Shown piece by piece: positions 57,263 through 64,000 of a stretch of 64,000 nt of DNA. Both the position numbers and the translations under genes were made by a program. Position 1 is the first letter of the stretch. Every line of letters begins with the position of its first letter. The notes beneath the pieces are model-generated. The model was given only the letters and a program-made list of their open reading frames with translations, did no database searches and was not told the DNA's origin. The stretch covers positions 23,915,001 through 23,979,000 of the forward strand of contig NC_086028.1 of NCBI RefSeq assembly GCF_036323735.1, given 5' to 3'. This DNA is from Rattus norvegicus (taxonomy: Eukaryota; Chordata; Mammalia; Rodentia; Muridae).

Positions 57263-59628
57263 TTGTAAGAATTAATGTTATACACTAGGAAACTGATAAA
57301 CAAAGCTCCCACAATACACTTGAACTCCAGAAACTGCTAACTTAGTTCTTACCAGGTATAAACAATATTTACTTTTAAGTCTGCCATGAATCAAGCACAC
57401 TTGTTTATTTCTATAAAAACTACCACATCTTTTGATTTCTTTTTTCTATAAACAGGCAGTCAGAGCTCATGGCTATGCAAACCCACAGCACTCCCTTCAC
57501 ATGTGAGAGATCAGTTCCTTTTTGCTTATGACTATAATTTTCCATAAGCAGAGTTAATTGCACTTTTTAGAGACCTACTTTCTGAAAAGGACTTGCAAAA
57601 CCCAGTATATCTATCTAACTTTCATGGGTTTTTTTTGGCTAAACACAATAGAGTAGGTATCACTCAGTCTTTTTCTTTTATTAATTCATTCTATTTTTGA
57701 AGATCTTAACAACTCCCAATGGTTTCCCAATGGGCACTGTGTTGCTCCTTGATAAAACCTGGGAATATACTGGCCAAATTTTTCATAAGAAGAGTCCTCC
57801 TTGAGAGAAAAAGCAAAGCCTTGCTTTGTCTTGACTTGCTGCCTCCCAGCATGGAAATGACAATACATTTTATAGACAACTCCAACACAGAAATAACTGT
57901 ACATTGTACAGACCACCTCCAACCTAGAAATAAGTGTATGCTGTATATACATGTAGAGCACCACTTTAGGCACATTAATTTTCTAAGTTCAGATAAAAAA
58001 TTAATGTGTTCAAGAGTCACATGCTTGATAGACTATACATTCCTGATGCCCATTATTTACTTTAGCATATTTTTTCCACATTGTAACATCTGGAATTGGC
58101 GAAAACTTCCTTTGGTACAGACTGTATGCAGAGTTTGCTTGCTCACTTGCTTGCTTGCTGAAAAGTGAATTTTTAGAGCAATTTTCCTGATGGCATGGAT
58201 TTCCATGTTTTCCATTGGGTGTATAATTTAAACAATAACAACAATAAAACTCAGTATTTCACCTTTCATTCAGGTAGTGTCAGTGCAATGATATTTTCCG
58301 TTGCCACATACTGTACTCTATACTACATGGGAAAACCATTCCCCACACCTGCCAAATATCCTATTCCTCTATTACCATTATAACCTTGGTTATAATTAAT
58401 CTTTGGGAAAAATGAAACAGACAACCAACTGTAGTAGTGGGAAGATTAAAAGAAGCATTCTCCATTGTACTTCTTAGACAATATTAAATTGAAATTCAAG
58501 TTCGTCTTAGTGACAGATTGTTGCAAGAATAAGAAATGGCAGAAACAATCAATTGCAGGACAAAGATCTAACAAAAGTAGGAAGGTTGATTATAATTGAA
58601 TATTCCCTATGGATATCTCAAAAGCTCTGCCTCAGTCTATTTCCTATTGACAGGTGGTAGTGTAAATTAAATGTGGTATTTTGCATTCAAATTGGATTTC
58701 AACAAATCATCATCCACAGTGTGACATTAGAATTAGCCCCAATGATGACAGCCTAAAGATCATAATGAGACTAGGTGCCCTTTTCCATTCATATTGTAGT
58801 TTCACTGGTGGGGAGGGTAGGAGTTGGAAATTGGATTCATAATTTTGTCATAATCTTGCCTTCCTGAAAATTCATTCCATGAATTGACGATCGTGAATAT
58901 TAATACGATGCTGACTGTACTGTGAATTAATGGCCAAAGAAAGGCCTCCTGTCTTCTGTAAGTATGATACTGAACTCACACTACAGCAGCCTCTCAAGCC
59001 CCATTAATCCCACTATCAGTTGATTAACTGTTTATAGAAAGAGTGGGATGTCCCCTGTCCTCTCACATAAAAAAGTCAAAAGCAAGGGGCAAACACGCCA
59101 ATCTTCCAAAAAGTAGTTTCTCCAACTGAACAAGGAATACAAACATAACAAAACAAAACATACAAACAAACAAACAAAAACAAGCAGTGTGGACTATTGC
59201 AACTTGCTCAGACTTAGGTATCAGTAAAGTGACTCATGTGCTTGGTCATGTCAATGCTCAGATTGGCCCCATGGGATTCTGACCGCAGTTAAACTCACAC
59301 TCGCAACTGCCTCCCAGCATACTTGGGTGAAATACTTGTCAGGAGAACTATGAGGATGCTTTGTATGCAGAATTTTTGATCCTTCCTAAACCAGCTAAGT
59401 CACAGTTTCTGGAAATAATGCCTGAGAACAGGTTGGATACAAAAATAACATATGAACACGAGCTTGAGGTATATACATTATGTACATCTTTGGATTAACA
59501 TTGAAGAGACAACTTATACATTGTCCCTGCAAACTACCAGCTAAGATATAAAAAAAGAACATTGATTGTTTGTAAAATTAATTCATTATTTTAGCTGTTT
59601 AGAACCCATTCACTAATATTTATGACAG
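57258..59628. other. unannotated sequence with a small tandem repeat
   Basis: It contains a three-copy 36-37-bp tandem repeat at 57853-57962. Short simple runs are (CTTG)n at 58136-58160 and (CAAA)n near 59150-59175. A 149-codon plus frame at 57719-58168 crosses the tandem repeat and has no recognisable domain. Confidence 0.5.
57853..57962. repeat. tandem repeat, three diverged units of 36-37 bp
   Basis: Each unit begins (g/a)GAAAT, has a TGTA/ATACAT-like middle and ends 'agac..c(t/c)ccaac' in the first two copies. Unit starts are near 57854, 57890 and 57927. I recognise no family. Confidence 0.7.
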
Positions 59629-60210
59629 TTTTTTTTCACTTTTTATTAGATATTTTCTTTATCTAAAGTTCAAATATTATCCCTCTTTTCTGTTTCCCCT
59701 CTGGAACCTTCCTATCCCATCCACCCCCCACCCCTGCCTCCATGAGGGTGCTCCCCTACACACCTACCCATTCTCTCCTGTCTCCTCACCCTGGCATTCT
59801 CCTACACTAAGGCATCAAGTTTTCAAAGGACCAAGGGCTTCTCTTCCTATTGATACCCAACAAGACTGTCCTCTGCTACATATGTGGTTGGAGACACATG
59901 TCGTTCCATGTGTACTCTTTGGTTGATGGTTTAGTCCCTGAGAGCTCTGGGATATCTGGTTTGTGATATTGTTGTTCTTTCCATGGGGTTGCAAGCCCCC
60001 TCAGCTACCTTAGTCCTTTCTCTAATTCCTTCATTGGTGACCTCATTCTCAGTTCGATTGTTGGCTGCAAGCATCCACCTCTGTCAGGCTCTGGCAGAGC
60101 CTCTCAGGAGACTGCTATATCAGGCTCTTGTTAGCATGCACCTCTTGGCATCCCCAATCGTGATTGGGTTTTGTGACTGTATATGGGGTGGATCCCCATG
60201 TGTGGCAGGA
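59629..60210 (-). mobile_element. L1 3' end, antisense, with target duplication
   Basis: The plus strand starts with T8, then shows the complement of a rodent L1 3' UTR: aaagttcaaatattatccct, ccaccccccacccctgcctc, ccttcattggtgacctcatt and aagcatccacctctgtcagg. It is flanked by ttatgacag at 59620-59628 and 60211-60219 (9 bp, exact). It is truncated in the 3' UTR. Confidence 0.92.
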
Positions 60211-60219
60211 TTATGACAG

Positions 60220-60799
60220 AAATAATATCACAGGAAAATTATGTTTCAAGTATTTCTGATCACTTATGAGACTATCTATCAAGATTGTTTATATATTTCT
60301 GAGTATTGACATGTACAAATAGTGAACAAAAAACATTTGGTACCGAATGCTAAATTTCTGAACATAAATGTAAGAAATAACAATACCTTCAGTCAAACAA
60401 ATTCACGTTTTTCTCAAATAATTATCTAAAAATAACTGTAAGAAGTGGTAATTCTAACAGCATCTGGTCGAGTTTCCATCTCAATAGACTCTGAAAATAA
60501 TGACACATAATTATGCCTGGCATTTGTAATTGTTAAACACAAATAAAAAAAGAGAACAAAATGTTAAGCCTTCCTGTGGATAAAAAAGTATATCTTTATT
60601 ATAACTCCTAATTTAATTAATGTATTCTAAGTGCCATCTGGTCAAATTATCTTAAAAGTTAACAAAAGAGATTAATTGGACACTTAACAATTAATAGATC
60701 CAAATTAATATAATACTAAATACTGATGGGTAACCATCATTAGTATTATAAGTCAATAAAGAGAAAATGAAAAAGGAGCAACCTTGTCAACACTGGTGA
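60220..60799. other. unannotated AT-rich sequence
   Basis: No gene or repeat is recognised. Confidence 0.5.
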
Positions 60800-61078
60800 A
60801 AGCTTCCTATTGAATGTGTAGCAGTTAACAGAGACTCACAACTAGACAGAATGTAGACAGCATGGTGCTCGGCCCTAATGGGACAACTGATCTCTCACCC
60901 TCTTTCCCAAGGCTCAGGAAACTTGGAAGAAGAGGTGGAGCATGATCATAAGATAGTGCTCGACAAGAACTCGGACCAAATAGGATCTTCTGTACATGAC
61001 AGAACTAATAAACTCACACACTCATTGCAATAAAGTTGTCTATACAGGGCCTGCACAAAGTCAAGCCAATCCACATCC
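60800..61078 (+). mobile_element. Lx-type L1 3' UTR fragment
   Basis: The phrases gcatggtgctcggccctaat, gacaactgatctctcaccct, cccaaggctcaggaaacttg, 'gaactaataaactcacacac' and gggcctgcacaaagtcaagc follow the order of the Lx-type 3' UTR segment that precedes the part preserved at 24945-25545. It ends internally, so it is truncated on both sides. Confidence 0.7.
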
Positions 61079-62024
61079 GTTGAATATATTTTATTTATTT
61101 AACACTATGTTATTACGATATCTTTTAAGAGTACACATCATATAGCAGTGCTATGCAAAGGATTGCTGGCAGTAATTGTACACTATGATCAAGAACAATG
61201 TGCTAACATAAAAATACATGATTTGGGTGTCCTTATACAGAAATCAATTTAATTAGGAACAAAGCAAAATACAATATAAAGTCATAATGGATGCAGAAAA
61301 CTGTTAAATCAAACAAGGCTAAAACATGTTTTAACTTTTACGAGAAAAGGGTTTTGTTGAAATGTGTCAAATTCAGCCTGATACATTGAACTGATTAGGT
61401 TCGGGTGTTACATTGACAGTTACACACCGTTTTTCTACATTCACGGATTTCCCATCATGATAACTTTCAAATACACGAATCAATTTGCCAAGAAGTAAAT
61501 GTAAGTTATTTCTCCTGTTTATTCATATGTTAGATTAACTTTGTTTATCAACCCATATATTAAAATGTAATCATTTCATTGTGTGGAGCCTAAAGTTAAT
61601 GTTAATTACAGTTTGGAACCTCAGTTATTAATGCATCTTTACCTACTGAAGTGTGAAATAAGCAACAGTAGTCAGAATGTACCAATTAAATTAGCTTCTG
61701 AAATGAGAATTTGCAAGTATTTGCTCAGGATGAACAGATTCATGGCATAGGGTTTTATGTTCACAGTTATACTGGGAACTGTCAGTTCCAAGAACAGAGA
61801 GCAACTCTTCAATAAAGTTAAAAACAAATGGCACAATCAATAAACACAGGCTTGTAGTACGTATCTTGCAACTTTTGGGGGATGGTTTCTTATATGCTTG
61901 TGTATTTCCACACTTGGTTCCCCATTCATGACATTTTTTGGAGAGATGATGGAATATTTAAGAGATGGAGCTTCCATGGAGGTAAGACAAAATTGTACAT
62001 GGGCTTTTTGAAATTATACCCTTG
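61079..62024. other. unannotated AT-rich sequence
   Basis: No gene or repeat is recognised. Confidence 0.5.
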
Positions 62025-62118
62025 CCCCACTTCCAGATAGTATTCTATCTCTCTTGCTGTTTCTCCTCTCACTCTCTAGCTCTTTCTTGGTCTCTCAGTC
62101 TCTCTTTAGCTCTCCTTG

Positions 62119-62183
<65 letters not shown>

Positions 62184-62310
62184 ACATACACACACACACT
62201 CTTACGCTCTCTCCTTCTCTGTCTCTCACACTCTTGTTCTCTTTCTCATGCTCTCTTGCTCTCTCAAGTCTCTGTCTAGCTCTCCTTGTTATCTCTCTCT
62301 TGCTCTCTTG

Positions 62311-62341
<31 letters not shown>

Positions 62342-62580
62342 GCACACACACACATACATACACACACACTTGCACTCTCTCCCTCTCTGTCTCTCTCACT
62401 CTTGTTCTCTTTCTCATGCTCTCTTGCTCTCTCAGTCTCGCTCTAGCTCTCCTTGTTCTCTCTCTATTGCTCTCTTGCTCTCTCTCTTTCTCTCAGTCTC
62501 TCTCACACTCTTGCTCTCTCTCTCTCTTTCTCTCTCTCTCATACTCTCTTGTTCTTTCATTCTTTATTGCTCTCGCCTTT
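62025..62580. repeat. (TC)n/(CA)n region organised as ~168-bp tandem units
   Basis: The marker agctctccttgtt occurs at 62108, 62278 and 62445 (spacings 170 and 167). A second marker, ctcttgttctctttctcatg, begins at 62231 and 62399 (spacing 168). Units contain a (TC)n block, a (CA)n block and a CTCTTG-rich block. The third unit lacks the CA block. The long Ser/Leu/His-Thr frames across it (up to 213 codons) are repeat artefacts. Confidence 0.9.
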
Positions 62581-63159
62581 GCTGTTGCCCTCACTCTTGC
62601 CTTACTCTCTTGGCTTTGGCATGTAGATAAAGATGTTATCTCTGTGATTTGGGGCCATCATGTCTGTCTATGGCCATATACCCCATACCTTTATGGACCC
62701 TCCATCTTTGGAGCTTCAGGCTGGTATAATTCTTCCATGTGCTGCTTTTGGGTATAGAACTTAATCACAGCAATCGAAAGGTGACTAGTTTCCCGAGTAT
62801 TACATATGTATTTCAAAGATAGCTATTGTGGGCTTAATGAGAAATGTATTTTTGTGATTTTGCTTTTATTTATATAAATAATTAATATGATAAATTAATT
62901 TTGCCAATATAGCCTAGTAAAATCCTGTAATATTTAGAGTTATTTTTTATTTTTCTAGATCTCTCTTACCCTGTGTTATTTTTAATAAGATCTTCCTACT
63001 TGTTAACTTGATACTCTGTTTCCCAAAATACTACATATATCACAGATGTTTTTATGTTTTGTAATATTTAAGTGATTATTACTAATTGTCATCACTTAGC
63101 AATATAGTACCCCTGAAATATATTCTCATACAAGGTTAATCAGTTTACAGAATAAGTGC
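62581..63159. other. unannotated sequence
   Basis: No gene or repeat is recognised. Confidence 0.5.
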
Positions 63160-64000
63160 AGACTTTGAGATTTCATCTTTCAGCCATCCAAATAGCTAAG
63201 TTCAAAAACTCAAGTGACAGCATATTCTGGCAAGGATGTGGACCAAGGAGAACACTGGTCCATTGCTGTTGGAAGTACAAACTGGTACAACCAGTTTGTA
63301 AATCCATTTTGTAGCTTCTCAGAAAACTGGGGATATTTCTAATCCAAGACTTAGCTAGACCACTCCTGGGCATATACCCAAAAGATTCTCCACAATGTCC
63401 CAAGATCACTTGCTCAGCTATGTTCATAGGAGCTTTTTTCCCCCATAATAGCCAGAAACTGAAACATCTTAGATGTCATTCAACTGAAGAAGAGATTAAG
63501 AAAATGGTGGTAATACAATAGAATACTATTGAGTTATTAAAAAGAAAGACATCATGAATTTAACAGGCAAATGGAGAGGATTAGAAAATGTCATTCTGAG
63601 TGAGGTAACGCTAACTCAGAAAGACACTCATGTTATATATTCAATTGGACATTAGCCATTGAGTACAGAGTAAACATGCTCCAATCCACAAACCCAGAGA
63701 CACTAAGGAATATGGATGGACTAGGAGAGGATGCAGGAATCTCAATCAGAAGTGGAAATAAAATAGTCATCTAAAGTGAATACAGGGAAGGAACTAGGTG
63801 GGAGATGGGGTGAGGAGTCGAATGGGTGTGGGGATTAGGTGTGGAGAGGGGGGTTGTGGGAGAGGGCTGGGAATAAGAATTGCAATTGATGGAGGGCATC
63901 TCTGGGAGGACTAGGATGACACTAGCTGGGGCTTCTACCAGCAGGAGTGTGGAGAATAAAGTTGCCACCTCTTAAAGTTATGTGGGACTTCCAGTGCAAA
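63160..64000 (+). mobile_element. old L1, ORF2 C-terminus and start of 3' UTR, cut by window end
   Basis: It begins inside ORF2 (ctttgagatttcatcttt). It continues with ttggcatat-type phrases such as 'cctgggcatatacccaaaag' and 'tgttcatagg', passes the end of ORF2 near 63660, then a purine-rich 3' UTR (63780-63870) followed by 'gggcatctctgggaggacta'. Frameshifts and stops are many. The rest of its 3' UTR should lie beyond 64000. Confidence 0.88.

Noticed and set aside
62108..62580. Regularly spaced repeats that could suggest a CRISPR-like array
   Set aside because: The genome is mammalian, the units are contiguous tandem copies of low-complexity DNA, and there are no unique spacers.
62054..62757. 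Long plus-strand frames (up to 213 codons) rich in Ser, Leu, His and Thr
   Set aside because: They are translations of the (TC)n/(CA)n tandem region; similar frames appear in all phases of the repeat.

Overview
This window looks like mammalian nuclear DNA from a rodent, most likely rat (Rattus). The evidence is its repeats. Two antisense ID elements (BC1/tRNA-Ala-derived SINEs) lie at 34631-34706 and 48703-48800. Two L1 elements have 3' ends of the rat L1_Rn type (13029-14357 and 15599-16151). B2, B3 and B4 rodent SINEs, Lx-type L1 3' UTRs and four copies of the rodent hAT element URR1 are also present. Base composition is AT-rich. Open reading frames are short and randomly placed, and none has the spacing, codon bias or homology I would expect of a gene. 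I find no protein-coding gene, convincing exon, tRNA, rRNA or known ncRNA. The window is gene-poor intergenic or deep-intronic sequence.

Layout. 1-10 kb is old unique sequence with an ancient L1 (2510-3592), one URR1, (CA)n and (TG)n tracts and B3-type SINEs. 10.6-11.5 kb holds a 905-bp LTR-like insertion with a near-perfect 6-bp target duplication. 12.3-16.4 kb is a nest of insertions: an old L1 3' UTR is split by a younger L1_Rn with a clear target duplication, and an antisense LTR is split by an antisense L1_Rn with its own target duplication. 17.8-19.5 kb and 24.9-25.9 kb are Lx-type L1 3' UTRs. 27-42 kb is mostly unannotated sequence with scattered SINEs, microsatellites and two URR1 copies.

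42.7-45.3 kb is a 2.6-kb 5'-truncated and decayed L1. 47.5-48.0 kb is an L1 3' UTR whose upstream part is inverted, the signature of twin priming. 48.7-59.6 kb is mostly unique, with one ID, B3/B4-type SINEs, the fourth URR1 and purine/pyrimidine tracts. 59.6-61.1 kb and 63.2-64.0 kb are further L1 pieces; the last runs off the window end. Between them, 62.0-62.6 kb is a (TC)n/(CA)n region built from tandem units of about 168 bp.

The genes do not work together because there are none to describe. The window is informative as a record of retrotransposition: relative ages can be read from nesting, target duplications and inversion structures. I looked for an undescribed system and did not find one. 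The best leads are structural: the nested insertions, the inverted L1_Rn pair, the 168-bp and 36-bp tandem repeats, an 88-bp direct duplication, and two unassigned reading frames worth a homology search.
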